This document shows positions 1 to 14,509 of a stretch of DNA of 64,000 nt, one piece after another. The notes under the pieces were generated by a model. The model was not told the origin of the DNA. It saw nothing but the letters and a program-made list of their open reading frames with translations, and ran no database searches. The stretch covers positions 2,175,384 through 2,239,383 of the forward strand of contig JAQJVL010000047.1 in NCBI GenBank assembly GCA_035578905.1, given 5' to 3'. Each line of letters opens with the position of its first letter. Position 1 is the stretch's first letter. The stretch is from Stictocephala bisonia. Its lineage: Eukaryota; Arthropoda; Insecta; Hemiptera; Membracidae. Made by a program: the position numbers and the translations under genes.

Positions 1-2752
1 CCGACTGGGCGTAAGTAGCTTCATAGCAAATAATAATCAAAAAACAGTACATAGATTGTTATGACTACATGAACATGTAAGTTCAAAATGGCTTGACAAC
101 CATTGTGAACAGCATTACATTATTTTAGCTCGATTCTTCAAAACATAGTATTAATATCTGTGTTTTTATATACTGTTAACATTTATTAACAATTCTGCCA
201 CAGCGGATTTATGATTGTGTAAGGTTTTAATAGACCATTATTTAAGTTATTTAATTTTATTTACTACACTTTTGATTCAGGGGCTTATATTTTCTTTTTT
301 ATTATTATATTTTTTCCTTTCATAACAGTTTAATAATTTTCATTTATAGAAAATTGTTTGTGAGTATATATTTTTTTAATTTAATAAACGTAACCAAACT
401 GTTTGAAATACGAAAAGATTCTGTCAGTTCAATAACTACAACTGTACAGATTTAACTAAGAAAAAAGAAAAATTTATGACTAATGATTCACTGTCAGGAA
501 TTATACAAGTAACCTTAGTAAATTAAATGTAAAAATATGTAAATTTACAAAAATAACCACTCACTGAGCAAAAATCAGTAAAGCACGAGCACATATGTAT
601 TGCATTACGTAATGATTTTTTTTCATCATTTATTTGCAAGCCGAGGCAGATTAATACAAATTTTATATTGTTAGCCTACGTATGGACATTGTGGGTTAGC
701 TGACTTTGGTTTAATTAATAACCGAATGACAAATTGCAGTACCAAAAAACTCTCGGTCAACTCATCACACAGTGTTCTTTAACTTTAATTATTGGGAAAT
801 CGATTTGTTGTACACAGATATAGTAATTGTCCATTTATGGTCTGTATATTGTACTATCTAACTGTCATACAGTATTTTTTATAGATTACCGAAAAATATT
901 TTATCTGTGTGTGACAGTTATTTAATGAATGCTCATTTATAAATGCAGTATGGTGCGAAATTTTCCAACTCATAATCTGTTTTGTTATTTATAGAAAGTG
1001 TACCACAGAAAATAAACTACCAATGTTACAAACCTAAATGTTAGTTTCACACCACAGATGACCCTCAGAACATCTAGATATGAAGACACTGTTATATTAC
1101 ACGAAGCACTGTTCTTCTATTTTAAGCAGATAAACTGACACAAGGTGATGCATATTGGATGGAAACCATTCCTTAGGGGCATTACCTCTTACACCACACT
1201 GCAACCTTGTCTGAATACATATATTTTGTCTATGTTGTAAAAATATATTGTTTAAATTAATGATTATCAAATTTTATTTTTTTATAATACCTCCAATTCT
1301 TGTCCGAGTTGTTTCTATATTCATAAATCCATTATTATTAAAACTTAAACCACTCATAAGTTTAGTTCAGATACAAAAACGGTAACTTATGTAGTTAAAT
1401 TGATGTGAATATGAACAAAATATTATACACTATATATTATTAAAAAATAAACTCTTTAAATTTCCAATTATTAATTTTTCATATAATGAGGCCTCTTTTT
1501 TTTAAACACAACATCATCTGACAATGTCTCATATAGTAAAAAATGTAATTATTAGAATCTTCAAGAATGCGTAGACTATTTAAATTATATATTACAATTT
1601 TGACATGAACTGTTTGGAAACTATTATAGACAATATTTATGATAGCTAATTTATAAGTACACAAATTTGTATTTGCATAAATGTTAGTCAAAGTGTTTTA
1701 TAATTTTCCATTATAAATATAAAATATCCAGACTGAATATTTTACAATTGAAATACCACTTGTTCTATTTCAGTTTATTTTATTAATTGCATTTCCTTAA
1801 TGATTGCAAATTCTTTTGCACACAATTTTATCCAATAATCTCAGCAAATCTTGAGATCGGTATTTTAACAGATTCGATAAAACTACTGTGATTCAAATTA
1901 TTATAGTTATTGCGACTTAAACTGTTATAGTAACTATTATTATGAAAAATTAAAAGATTTTATAAAACTGTGCTCACTTTGATGAGATGATAATTTTGCA
2001 ATCGTCGAATGCCCAAAATAAAAACCATCGTTACATAATCTCTTGAGCTCGATGTATTAGCCTGTCAGAAGGCCAGATTAAAAAAAAAAATAATAATGTC
2101 ATAGGCAAAATATAAAATATAAAGTAATCATTACTATTTTTTTTAAGTGTTATTCGCAAAGCTTTAAATAAGTATGACAAGCCAAATTGATGAATATAGT
2201 AACGTTCTATAATTTAAACTCTTGAAATACAGTATTAAATTAGCTGTAGAAAAATGCACAACCAAACACCTCCTTTCACAGTATATTTGTAGTATATTCC
2301 CTTTCCCTTGAAAGGCGCTTCAGTCAGTCCGCACTCCACGGCCAGGGAGGGCTTTGAAGGTAGATATTAAAATACCTTACCTTTGGGTGAACTTTACAGA
2401 CCGTGTTATCGTGGGATATATCCTTGAACCAAGGCTTACTTTGTTTAACAACACTGACTTAATATAATTTAATGTCATACTAACGGCAATAATAATAAAT
2501 AACTTAAAAATACAAAAAGTTACATACCACTAGTTATTTAGTACAATGAAACTTTACATTGTTTAGCCTTTTCAAAAATATATTAAAAAGCTCCTTTTAA
2601 TAAATATATATTTTATTCAAATGTTAAGATAATGTGTCTCAAATTATACTCACCCTGATATTTATTATTATTCTCATATTATTATTCAGAATAAGTCTTT
2701 AAACGAATTGTCAGTTTCTCAGAAAATATTTAGAAAGATGTGTATATTATTT
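1..2752. other. AT-rich non-coding stretch, no gene seen
   Basis: Very AT-rich DNA with stop codons in all frames and only short chance ORFs (70 codons at most). I see no splice-framed coding segment, no tRNA and no clear terminal-repeat element. A short GC-richer patch near 2290-2345 is unassigned. Confidence 0.6.
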
Positions 2753-3590
2753 ATACAGGGTGTTTCAAAACTCTCGTTACAAACTATGGAATATTTTTCC
2801 ATAGACCAAAAGGAAACAATAACTAAATCTATCTCTTTTCGTTTATTGTCTGTCTGTCTATACATATTGTTTACTTAAATAATTATATTTTTGTAAAAAC
2901 TCAACTAAACTTAACCAAACTTCAGAAACACATTGAAGTTTAGTTAAATCTGTCCCCTAAGTATCAAACTGGCACCGTTTAAAAAATTTAAATTGAAATA
3001 ACTAAAATAGTATTAATTTTATTAAAATACTACTACGATAACTTCTTTTAGAATATTAAAATATAAATTAAACGGTATATTAAGATTTAAAATCGAATAT
3101 CAAACGACTGAATTATTGCAAGTTTAGTTTGACCGTGCATGTTGTTACATCATTCTGTTGGTACTCAGAACATGCACAGTAAAACTAAACTTGCAATAGT
3201 TCAGTCATTTGATATTCGATCTTAAAACTTAATATACTGTTTAGTTTTTGTTTAAATAGTATTAAAAGTTATTTTAGTACTATTTTAATAAAATTAATAC
3301 TTTTTTAGTTATTCAATTTTTAGTTATTTTGAATTGCCGCCATTTTGAAACTTAGAGGTCAATTTGACCAAACTTTTTTGTTACTAGATATAATTATATT
3401 AACTACGTTTCTGAAGTTTGGTTAAATTTAGTTGAGCTTTTACAAAAATATAATTATTAAAGTAAAAGACACGGATAGACAGACAGACAATATACGAAGA
3501 TAGGCCATTACTTACATTTATTTTTTGGCTTCTTTAAGTCTATGGAGCAATATCCCAAAGTTTGTAACGAAAGTTTTGAAACACACTGTA
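2753..3590. mobile_element. Foldback MITE with ~380-bp inverted arms
   Basis: The left end reads TACAGGGTGTTTCAAAACT and the right end is its near-complement (TACAGTGTGTTTCAAAACT on the other strand). The similarity continues inward through both arms until they meet near 3140-3180; for example, the tract around 3070-3130 is mirrored at 3170-3240. There is no coding capacity. The TA at each edge suggests a Tc1/mariner-type target duplication, but the superfamily is inferred only. Confidence 0.75.
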
Positions 3591-3609
3591 TAAGTACCGG
3601 TATGTGAAA

Positions 3610-3850
3610 GTGATTTTAGACCGAACGGTCTAGGTCGTCAGGACTTTGAACCTGACATGTAGATGGCGCAAGTTCGAGTCCTGACCTTGACTGTTAGTTT
3701 TTATCAATAATATTCACCTTGTAATGTACTGGTTCTCCCCCTTACTCTGTCTGACAAGTTACCCGCACAGAGCACTGTCTGTGGGGGAATTGGTAGTAAG
3801 GTTGAAGAGGAGATCAGCCTCTCTCATTTAGAACTCGCAATTTTCATTAA
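3610..3850 (+). repeat. tRNA-Leu-headed SINE, copy 1
   Basis: A tRNA-like head carries an A-box-like segment (CCGAACGGTCTAGGTCG, near 3620-3637) and a B box (AGTTCGAGTCCT, near 3671). It is followed by a body containing the words GTACTGGTTCTCCCCC and CTCTGTCTGACAAG. The same head and body occur on the minus strand at 45485-45710, and a worn copy lies at 38050-38235. This head-body structure is a tRNA-derived SINE, not a working tRNA gene. Confidence 0.6.
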
Positions 3851-3894
3851 AGAGGTGAGTATATTGATAGAATTTAAAACATAAAAGTAAATAG

Positions 3895-4350
3895 GACAGT
3901 AAATTTAGTTAGTAATGAGTATTAAATTATGTAATTTGTTGAGAGACTATTCTTTACGTAATTTCAACAAATTATCCCTAAATATTCAAGATCTTTTTAC
4001 AAAAACCACTTGTATTACAATGGCATTAATTTGTTTAACCATCTTCCACTATCACTCAGGCTGGAATCAAGCCTAACTAAGTTTAGAAAAAAACTCAAAA
4101 ACCACTTAATAAATATTGCTTTTTACAGCGTCCGAGAATTTCTAATGGGAAATATGGAACTAGTTAGATGTGATGTGTTTTATTTTGTTGGAAATCATGA
4201 ATGATCTTCTTATTTAGGCCTACATGTATTAAATTCTTATTTTCCATATATAAAAGTTGATTTTGTACACTTTTTTGATAGACATAAGACTTAGCTAATG
4301 CAATTGTATTGTTGATTTGGCTGAATAAAGAATTTGAGTTTGTAGTAATA
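3895..4350 (+). mobile_element. 5'-truncated LINE 3' end (RT C-terminus relic)
   Basis: The 64-codon stretch at 4010-4204 has the C-terminal signature of jockey/CR1-type reverse transcriptases: YNGINLFNHLPLSLR, then a basic helix FRKKLKNHL and a YSVREFL-like ending. A short tail follows, ending near AATAAAGAATTTGAG. The rest of the element is missing, as expected of 5' truncation during target-primed reverse transcription. Relation to the large LINE at 50-60 kb is not demonstrated. Confidence 0.55.
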
Positions 4351-4584
4351 TTGAACGTTTTTGTTTCATAATTCAACTAAAATATAACTGAACAACTAGG
4401 TTTACCTCTGATATAACCATTTAATATTCTGGCTGAAGTAGTATACAGATCTGATGGTAGGTGCTTTACCTCAGCCTTAAAGGCTGGGAACCATTGGTCT
4501 TGGTAATCTAATCGATGTAATAATACAACATTAAGGACATGTATTCATTTAAACTTAAACATTAAAAGTCAGGTAATTATATAT

Positions 4585-5245
4585 AGAATAGAGGCCTTGT
4601 CAATTTTTGGCTGACATTTTTTCATATTAAATACATAGCTAAGAAACAAGAATGTGGTCATTTTTTCAGTAGAAAAGCCAAACACATTACAAATATGTGG
4701 GAAAACGGAACTATGTTTTTTCCGTAACTATAGCAATGTGGGTACTCACATTGTACGGAATATTGTCGTGATAGCAAATATGACAAGGTCTTTGATATCG
4801 AACTAATATTAAGCACGTTAGCGCCGGATATGTGCTATTTCAGTAAGGTTTCGTTCTGTTAGAATAGGGTTGGTTTGGGTACTAATAGGTTAGGTTATGT
4901 TAGGTTTGGTTAGGTTAGGTTTATTTGGACCTAAACCAACATAACCTAACAAAACCTAACTTAACCTAGCCTTATCCTAACAAAACCTTATTAAAATCGG
5001 AAAATGTCTGGATTTAACGTGCTTAATAATGGTTAGATTGCAAAAACCCTTGCCATACTCGTGATCAGGACAAAATTCCGCACAATTTGCATAATCACTA
5101 AATTAAAAAAATATAGCCTATATTTTCGTTATTTTTGTAATTTTTCCAGATTGTTCACTATATAAAACGATAATATTCTTGTTTTTTAGCTGTGTATCTA
5201 CTGTGAAAAAATGTCCGCCAAAAAATTGACAAAGCCCCTGTTCTA
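4585..5245. mobile_element. MITE with ~65-bp inverted ends and an internal TTAGG-like palindrome
   Basis: The left end (AGAATAGAGGCCTTGTCAAT) and the right end (AGAACAGGGGCTTTGTCAAT on the other strand) are inverted repeats continuing for about 65 bp. The interior holds runs of GGTTAGGTTA-type words (4885-4920) followed by their complement (4931-4985). No ORF. Class II, family unassigned. Confidence 0.65.
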
Positions 5246-6362
5246 TATAATTATCCAAAGTAGAAAGTAAGTCGTAATAATCTGCTATACAAGTTTACTA
5301 AAAACCTTAACTAATTTTGAGGATTCATGATAAAATTCTGTCTCAACATTTATACATCTGACTGACAAACTCCGCAATTCAAACATATTACAATAATTGT
5401 AATTATTTATGAATTATTTGTGAATTATTCACAAATAACAGGTGCATATAATGTACTATTTGCGAAAGGCAAACAGTTTATTTCAGCATGTAAATCTGGT
5501 CAGATGCCTTAGCTACTTTTTTTAGATAAACTTATCATAATTATTCTGTAAGACTGACTTAGCTATGTGATGTGTACCTTTTTAGAACATGGTTTTAATG
5601 TATATTTCTAGTATTAAAATAAAATAATAGACAAAAGAAGAGAGGTTTCACTTCAATAAGCTAATATCATCAAATGGATGCCAACCATATGAGTGGGACT
5701 AACTCGCACTATGCATATAAATTTATATAATTTATTATTTTTATAAGTAAATATATTTTAGATGATACCGTTTACTACAGTTATGAAAATCATTTAGGCA
5801 AATATAGTTATTATAAAAATTAAGTGAAATTAATCAAATTAGGCTACCGAAGACTTTCTATATACTACTTCATATTTTAGATAAATTTACTTTAAAAAGT
5901 ATGACAACAAGAAAATCCAAGAAATACTTTCAAATTTGTTCAACGGATTATATTTTTTACATAATAAGAAAATCATTTTATAAACTAACTTCGTAAAATG
6001 TTTGTTTGTTAAATAAATGAACAATCACACTTTTACAAACTGCAACTTCTCAACTAACCAGATGTCAGTATTCTTTTCTTCTCAAAGTTGCTGTATTTTC
6101 ACACTTAATGTACCGTTAAACATTGCATGCAGTTAAGATCAAGCAAACATGTTTTTCTCTGATGCTACATAAGAGGAATTAAATTAATTCTGATCATTTT
6201 GAGAAAATAGTTTCATTTACTTCAAAGTGTTTTGGACTTTACATTTTGAAGTGAATGATTTTTAATTTAATAAATCATTTTAACTATGAGTTGATTTGTA
6301 CTCAGATTTATATAGTATTTTCAGCGTATTATGGACTTATTAACAATTATGTTACTTGTGTT

Positions 6363-6365
<3 letters not shown>

Positions 6366-6424
<59 letters not shown>
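6366..6424. repeat. (TA)n microsatellite
   Basis: About 29 uninterrupted TA dinucleotides. Confidence 0.95.
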
Positions 6425-6426
<2 letters not shown>

Positions 6427-7275
6427 TGCAGGAATCTCAACAGTCTCCAACTCATACTCTGTGATCACCTAATCCCGTTTTGGTGGGCGTATTTTTTAAA
6501 GTAAAAGAGTAAAATTGTGTCACTTGGGCTTCAGTGAGTTAAATAATTTGAAGATAAATGTTCATTATAAATGATTAAGTTTTTTGTTTTTATATAAATA
6601 CAAGTTAACAGTGTTTATTCAAAAGATTGTCGAATGTTTCAGTTTTAAATTAGCTTAGTTATCATAGAATATACCTTATGAATACGTATTTATATTTACC
6701 TTTGTATATGAAGTATTTAATTTTTGCTTTGATTAATTAATAAATAAAAAGCAATATTAGAACTTGATTTGCTAAAAGAAATAATTGGAAACATACAATA
6801 AAGTTAAACCCTATAGTAAAAATCAAGAAACAAAAATTGATGTGTACGAAATTTCTTGTCAGTGTGATTTAAATTATTTTGCACAAACATGTGGAGTAGT
6901 AAAAAAAGAATTACAGAACATAAACATAGTATTAAAATGATTATGAAAATTATCCAAAACTCACCGATCATGTTTTGACAGAAGACCATAAAGTACAACG
7001 GTTTGCAGCAAGTATAGTGTACAAAGAAGTCGAGTGGGAAGAAAGGACAATAAAAGAAGCAGTGTTATGGCTAAAAAAAATCTGCATTTCGCAACCAAGT
7101 GCTACTTCATGACTAATGTATTTACCAATTACTAAACCAGAAATTAAAAATTAATACGTGATAGAAAAGATTGAAAAGTTTTCATCCAAATTCATAGTGA
7201 TGTGATTCAAAAATGTAATTTATAAAGTCACCTGTTTCTTTAATATTTGTCAGAACATGTGGTCAACTAAATCTA

Positions 7276-7300
7276 TTTTTTTTTTTTTTTTTTTTTTTTT
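7276..7300. repeat. Poly-T tract
   Basis: About 25 consecutive T. It could be the poly-A tail of a minus-strand retrotransposed sequence, but I recognise no element next to it. Confidence 0.8.
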
Positions 7301-7794
7301 ATTGATGTTTATGTTGTTAATAATAATTATAATGCTGAAAATAGCCTTAGAACAGGAGCAAAAATATAACAACCGTTTTTTTTTTATCTATATTGAGTAG
7401 TAGAGTCGTAGCCTATTAATTTCAAAAATCAATATAAACACGATCACAACAAATACATACGGGCAATAATTAATTTAAAACTGTCAGTTCCAGAACACGT
7501 ACAGTCTACATGTGCCCGTGTAGGCTCAGTCCCATTTATTAAAACGTATAATACTTGTTTTAAAATAAGCAAAGCCAAAAATTAAGCTACATAATTATTA
7601 TTGCTTTAGAAAGTGGTGTAATAGCAAATATTATGCACATTATTTATTAATATTATCAAACTATTAAAAAACTTTGTATTTATGGTTTATTTTATGTATA
7701 AAATGTATTAAAATATTACTATTGTAAATTGGAGAGTTGGGAAGAGATAATATCCCAAGTAGTAATTAAAAATTTTTCTATCCTGAGTTACTTT

Positions 7795-8100
7795 AAGAAG
7801 TAGTACAAGTAAACGTCACACAACACAAATTTATTACAATAAAAGCACAAAAATATTACAATACAAGTACAAAATGCACAAATATTATGGTGATCGATTT
7901 CGGTGAACCACGCTCACGTTCCTCATACCAAAGAATCTTTTGTGAATCCCTCTGGTCTAAGGAAGGTAAGCGTGGTGGTTCACAGAAATCGATCACCATA
8001 ATATTTGTGCATTTTGTAATTGTATTGTAATATATTTGTGCATTTTGTGCTTAAATTGTATACATTTGTGTTGTGTGACGTTTATTTGTACTGTATATGT
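7795..8100. mobile_element. Foldback MITE
   Basis: The outer words (AAACGTCACACAACACAAAT on the left, its complement on the right) and the inner words around ATGCACAAATATTATGGTGATCGATT are mirrored about a loop near 7930-7960. The arms are roughly 130 bp. No coding capacity. Confidence 0.65.
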
Positions 8101-11100
8101 ACCAACACGTATTTTGCTAATTAAAAAACTACTTTAATAAGGTATGTTGGACTTTTACAATTACATCGTCTGTGTGATGTTAAAACCAAATCTGTTTCAT
8201 TGTCAGTTTAGAGAACAATTAATGTTATCGACGAGTTTACAAGTACCGGTAGTAATTAATTTGTTTTCCTGGAGTTAGTTCATTGAAAGATACTTCGTAC
8301 GCATTATTTTATTTGCTTTTATGTTTAGTGTTTTATGAATTAACAATAGAGATTTCATTGAATTGACCAACTATCCTCATAAATATAACAACGTAACTCA
8401 TTGTTTAATGACAATGCACCATTGAAGGGTACGTTGTTTCCCATTGTTTTAACGCCAAAGGTTATTGAACTGCTGAATCTTTGATTGATCTGATTTTTGT
8501 TTGTTAATAAAAAAATCTGGTATATTTTACTGTCCTAGTTTTTGACGTTTTTTATTATTTTGTTTTAATTGATTTTCAAATGGCACAAATTGTTTATTTT
8601 CTCATATTTTAGTTATCTTTGGTATTGATTGATTGCTGTTAATTCATGAACTTAATATACTGATCAGAGCTCTGTTATTCGTCCGTAGAAGTTTTTTACT
8701 GTCAACAAAAACATAACTGCATATGGTCTTTACCTCTATTTGGAAACAGTTATAGATATACTATAATTATAATAATCAATTACTGTTTGCTTCATACAAG
8801 TGCTAGATACTACTATGATAAAGACACAAAAAAATATTTCAATCCTTATATACTACGTAATTTTACTCTCAAAGAGAACAATACAAAACTTAAAAGTGAC
8901 AATGTCTTTTGGAACATTTTGTTGAAAATTCATTAAAGTAATGAATTTTGTTGAAATCATTTTGTAATGAACCTTTGTAATCATTTTGTTGAAAATTACA
9001 AAGGTATGATATGCTATATACGCTTTAAATTAGAAAATAACGCAAAACAAAAATGTGTTAACAAAAAATCATAATTAATGTATGGTGTTGTGTAATTTAA
9101 TAATTCAATAAACTCCCAAAAGACCTCAAAGAAGAAAGAATTTCCAAAAACGAACATATTCTATAACCATCATAATAATGATTAATTTTTCATGAAGTTT
9201 TAACTTTTATTTTACGTTAATTTTCCATTTACTTGATAATTTTTACTTATTTATTATTTGTTTAGTTATTTGGTAGCTTATTAAATCGTAATAATCAATT
9301 AATTAATATTATTATATTCTTTTACTATATAAATGGAAACACAAAAATAAAAAAGATACTAAATAAAAAAAATATTAAAAACGTAAAATTAAAATTATTT
9401 TTACAAGACTTTTTGTTAACTTTGTTAAATTTAACATGACGACCATATAATTCATGTATTTAACATACATGAAGTATGTTACAGTTATCAGTACTCAGAA
9501 CTTTCCTGAGTCAGAGGTCAGAGGCGAGGTTCCACAGACAAAAACCTAAATTACAGTTGGAGACGTAAATCACTGTTACAGTCTACTCCACTGGCCATTT
9601 ATGTTGGCTACCAAACATATCTGATGGAGTGTGGCATAGACTTGCAGCAATGAGAATTGATTTTGTAAAATATGTTAACAGAGTATATTTAATGATGAAT
9701 ATTGTTGTGTCTTATTTATCCTCCAACAACTTATATCCTAATCAAAGATAACACCCTTCTCCCCCGCTGTCAGACCCCCACTACAATGTTATACATTTTC
9801 TTTTTGAGCTTATAATATATTTATTGAACAGTTAGTTACAAGAATAATTAAATTACACTTCACTGTATCAAAATTAACTTTTATTATATTACAAAATTCT
9901 AGCATTTTCAAATTCTTAGACGGAAATATTCTTAAAGAGTTTTGGGAGACAGAGAAGATTAAAGCTGCATGATTTTGGGAAATACATTCATTTCATGTAT
10001 TGTCATGTATAAAATGTATTGTAAAAGTGCTTGAAAGATAATTATACTGTATCGGTTACACTGTTTACAAATCATAACAAATATTTAGTTTAAAAGAAAA
10101 AAATACTGTTTTAATATGAAGTATTACAATTAAGAATTAATTTCTACAAATAATACCAAGAATCATTTTACATGATATGATTATTACTATACATATTTTA
10201 AAAGTTTTTATGTTAAAACTTTTTTGATAAAAAAATAAGCGATTTTATATGAATCTACTAACATAGTACAGCAAAACAAAATACTGGTTCAGCCCAAAAA
10301 AAACTATATTTTACTAACAATAATTTTATTTTATACAAGCTTTCTTCAAGGTCAGATTTAAGGAAACTCCAATATTCAAGAACAACCTATGTTCATATTT
10401 TTGTGAGTAATAAACTGCTTCACGTATTACTACTAGAGATAGTTTATGCCTCATAATAGTTTATTATGAGATAGTAGTGCAAGTAATAAACTGTAATTAC
10501 CCTACTTGCTATGACCACTGGCTGTTAATGAATGGCTCTTCCTGGTCCCTGTTAATGCAGGTCATGTAATAACATGTCTCCTTCACTATTCAAAATCTCA
10601 TATTCACAGCAAAATGAGAACACTGTATTTCAACGTCTAAACCTATGTAATGATCGCATCACTTTAAATGCAATTACACTAGCTAATATATGTATAATAC
10701 GTTTTATTATTCTCTGATTTATTATTCAGTTATAATAGTCATTCTGAGGACTTTACGACAACATTTGATGCTTCAACATTGTCCATATGCTCCCACCCAC
10801 CCAACGTTCGGTTATACATTGGCTCATGCGTCAAATTTAGTTTGAGCAATTTTTTTCCACAGCATATTAAACAATTTCAACTGCAGCACGTATGTGAAAA
10901 CAGTGTCTTAGTATTTACATTCTTGTTTAGTTGTTGTTATATTTAATCATTTTGCTTTACACTTTATAAGATTATGAAAGAAAAATATCTTGAATAAAAT
11001 TAATTAAATAAGATTAACATGTCATATACAATAGTTGTAGCTGCTTTTAATATCTGTGTTGTATTACGTGTTAATATTGATATTTATTTGTTTTATCAAT

Positions 11101-14100
11101 CTATTTATTTTGTTACTATTTACTCTATTGCTCTATTTAATGTTGAACTGTTATGATAAATTGTTTATTTCTTTTGTTTTCGACAGTACTATTCTTTAAA
11201 CAGTATATATTTTATTAATACTGATTTAATGTTTACTAATATTATTGTTGTATAACAATCATAACAACTTAAATAATAAACTTTTGTAGGATTGCAATAT
11301 GCAATTTTATAAATGCTACTCCTTCAATCATTCAAAGGTTACAGATTAAAATAAAAGACTGTTAACAATTTTCATGTGTTTTTAATAAATAAATTAATAA
11401 ATGAATAAAATTATGATCCCAGGAACAAAGCGTGTATATAACGAATAAGTTTCACAGTTATGCAATATTTATTATGGTTTATTTATAGAGTTCGTGCCTC
11501 CAACCAGATTGCAGTTATTAAAATCCGTAATTAGGAAACAGCGAGTGTTGTTTAAGTGATTATTTGATTACAGGACAGTTTCAAGCCTGTGAGTTCAGGC
11601 TTAAATATGGTTTGAATGTGTTTCTAATTAACTTTTTATAGGCAGCTGACTATGCATAGGATGATCTGATATTACTGTATATTACACAATCATTAAAGAT
11701 ACACTGTTCTGTCAGTAATATGTATGGTTTATACCAATATAATTTTGTAAAATAGATTTGTGAGTTTACAAAACATAGAATACTGCAAGCAACTGGAATA
11801 TCACCAAATTTTAATGTTTACAAAATTTACTTTTAAAATTACTTGAACACCGATTTAGTATGTTTGGTACAAATGCGGTATGTTTAACTGATGTTGTATG
11901 TATGTATGTATGCTGATCATTCCTGTTGGTGCAGAAATTATGTGTATCCAAGTTTGAAGGTTGTTTACTAAGAAACTAAGAGGAATATGAAAAATCCAAT
12001 CATACAATTATTTTCCTCGTTTAATTGTACATCACAAAATACACATTTAAAAAATGTTTTATAGGTTTTAAATATTGTTATCCTAGTTGGAGCACAAAGA
12101 GTACCAGAATGTTAATTAGTTTTCATTGTGCATCAACTTTACACTTGTATTACTCATAAACTTGTATTGTATTGCATTTACATTTTCAGGCATGTTAAAA
12201 AGAATATTTTCTATATACAAGTTCTGTAAATTTCAGAATTTCACTTTTCAAGAAAATAAGTTCTTATCAATTTCCTGAAGCAACATTTTCTTTGTTTCTA
12301 AAAGTCATAAAATTAATTACTTCGTTACGTTGTAATCGTTATAGGTAGTACCATTGATTTTACTATACATTTTTTCTTTTTATTTGATATAAAGAGATGG
12401 AGACAAAGAGAAAATATTTGCTGTATTGATGATTTCATAAATAGTGGCGGAGTCATAAAATGAAAAAGAAAAAAACATACACGCACACAATTCAGTTCTT
12501 CAGTCGCGTTGCCGAAAATTGTGTAATAGGCCTAACTCACTCTCTGGCCGTTAATGAGTTGCGCGCAATCCTACCTGCGTTAATTGCAATGTCCCAAGAA
12601 GGCCCCAAACCAGTACTCGAGTTGCGCGCAATACCGATCTCAAGTAGTCTGTCCAGTCTTGGCCGCTCAAAAATGCAACTTAGACCTCAAGCTGTGCTAT
12701 AGAAATATTTCCGTAAATATCACAATCCGCCAAAAATAACTTGAATTTTCACTGGTCTGATTCCGAATAGCACCAAACTTATACTACAAAATAAGCACAT
12801 ATCTGCTTATATTCTGTTACTATTAAATTACAATAATTTTTAAACATGTATAGCCTATATTACTCCCCACAGTTCTAGAGTTGAAGTGTTTGGTTATTAA
12901 AAAAAGGTCTCTGTTCTTCTACTTAGGATTAAGTTATCTCATTTGAAAGTGTATGCTTATCATTAATACGATATATATATATATATTTGTTTCAATTTGA
13001 AACCATACTATTACAGTTCAAAATATGTGCAAAACCCAAATTTACATATTATTTTTTAACTATATTATTGTTTATTTGTACTAGTTATTTGTTTATATAG
13101 TTTTGTTAGTTCTTGGCATTGTTAGTTCTGTTCATTCTCAGTTGTGTAAATAAGTCATATTCGAATTGTTATAATTAAAAACGCCACAGAGTGCGGCTAT
13201 AGTTAATTTTGTTATTATTTAGACTGTGGTTACTTAAAATTAGTTATTTCTTATGTTATTGCTGGTCACGCTACTTGTGAAGTGTTACAAGTGTAATTCC
13301 AGAGTGTCTTTTCCAGAGAAATTGAAAATATAAATAAATTGCAGTTTATCCATACGTTCACATCTAGTAAAATAATAGTATGAAAAACAGATGTGTTAAC
13401 TTTAATTATATTCACCTTAGACATACTTTTTACAATGGTCTGATTCAATCAATGTATCATCAATCAATCAATGGTATTTTTTAAAGGGGGACATAAACTA
13501 AATTTACAATAATTTCACAACCTGATTAAAATAATGAAAATTGAATCTAAATAATCAGTAGTCTAGTTATATTCTATCACGATAATATTTCCCAGTATTA
13601 TTCTATATAAATATCATAGGCCTATTTCAATATTTATTTTGTCAAAGAAATAAATAATGTCACATTTTTTAATATTTCACTATATTATATATTCCTGGAA
13701 TATTTTCAGATTAATTTCATAATTGAAAGGAGAGTCATTGATTGGATTTGAAAACAATTTATTTTTTAATCAATTACTGAATATGAAAAAACTAATGATT
13801 GAGTACAACAGTCGATTTAATCGCCTAATCGATGGTTAAAATGCAATAAATAAAGATTTTTCAGATGGGCTAAATAATATGAAAATGTTTACTTAAATAA
13901 GCAGTAATTATCACCAGCATTGCCGATAAGTTGGCGGTCTATTCAAGTGAGTCTATTTACAAATACACGGTGTGTTAATCATATAAATCAATATGGTGTT
14001 TTAATTTATTCAGTTATAAATATTTCTTTATTCAATATGAATGTCACACTGAGTTTTACTGTAATAGTATCAACACAGTATTCTTTATTATTCGAAAGAG

Positions 14101-14509
14101 ATGCAAGCAAATATAAAAACAGAGAACCCGGATTAATGTTGGCAATATGGAATAACGTAAACAATTATCTAAGCAGGATGTTGTTTGTGTGTGGGACCTG
14201 TCAGGGTCCTGTCAGGGTCAGACTGTCAGGGCTGTCTGGAGAATGGGAGAGTGGGTTAAGAGGAGGGAAGTGAGACAGAGACGGAAGAGTGTGCGAGAGA
14301 GAGAGAGGAAATAGGGCTATGCGCAGCGCAGCGTGGGGCCTCAAAACAGTTTTGGGGCCTCGCCACAACTCTCCCATATGGATGGAGTATCTCTTTATAT
14401 AGTAAAATCAATGGTAGTACATTACTTTTATACTCGTAAGTAAACGCAGTGATTTTATATTAGTTTAAATTGATAAAAATCAATTTAAATCACTGCATGT
14501 ACTTACTCA
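8101..14509. other. Long AT-rich non-coding stretch
   Basis: No exon or RNA gene that I can support. Compositionally different patches are 12520-12720, which is GC-richer with repeated TTGCGCGCAAT words and a chance 80-codon ORF, and 14190-14380, with CTGTCAGGG repeats, a GA-rich run and a GCGCAGCGCAGCG patch. Both probably mark unassigned repeats. A short ATGT microsatellite lies at about 11896-11912. Confidence 0.5.

Larger units (their letters stand above)
5246..7794. other. AT-rich non-coding stretch
   Basis: No supported coding segment. It contains the (TA)n tract at 6366-6424 and a poly-T run at 7276-7300. The small ORF at 6804-6998 on the minus strand has no recognisable motif and the composition of its surroundings. 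Confidence 0.55.

Noticed and set aside
12460..12702. 80-codon plus ORF
   Set aside because: GC-richer repeat patch with duplicated words; no domain and no splice or promoter support.
13920..14273. 117-codon plus ORF
   Set aside because: Starts in AT-rich DNA and ends in CTGTCAGGG repeats; no protein-like pattern.
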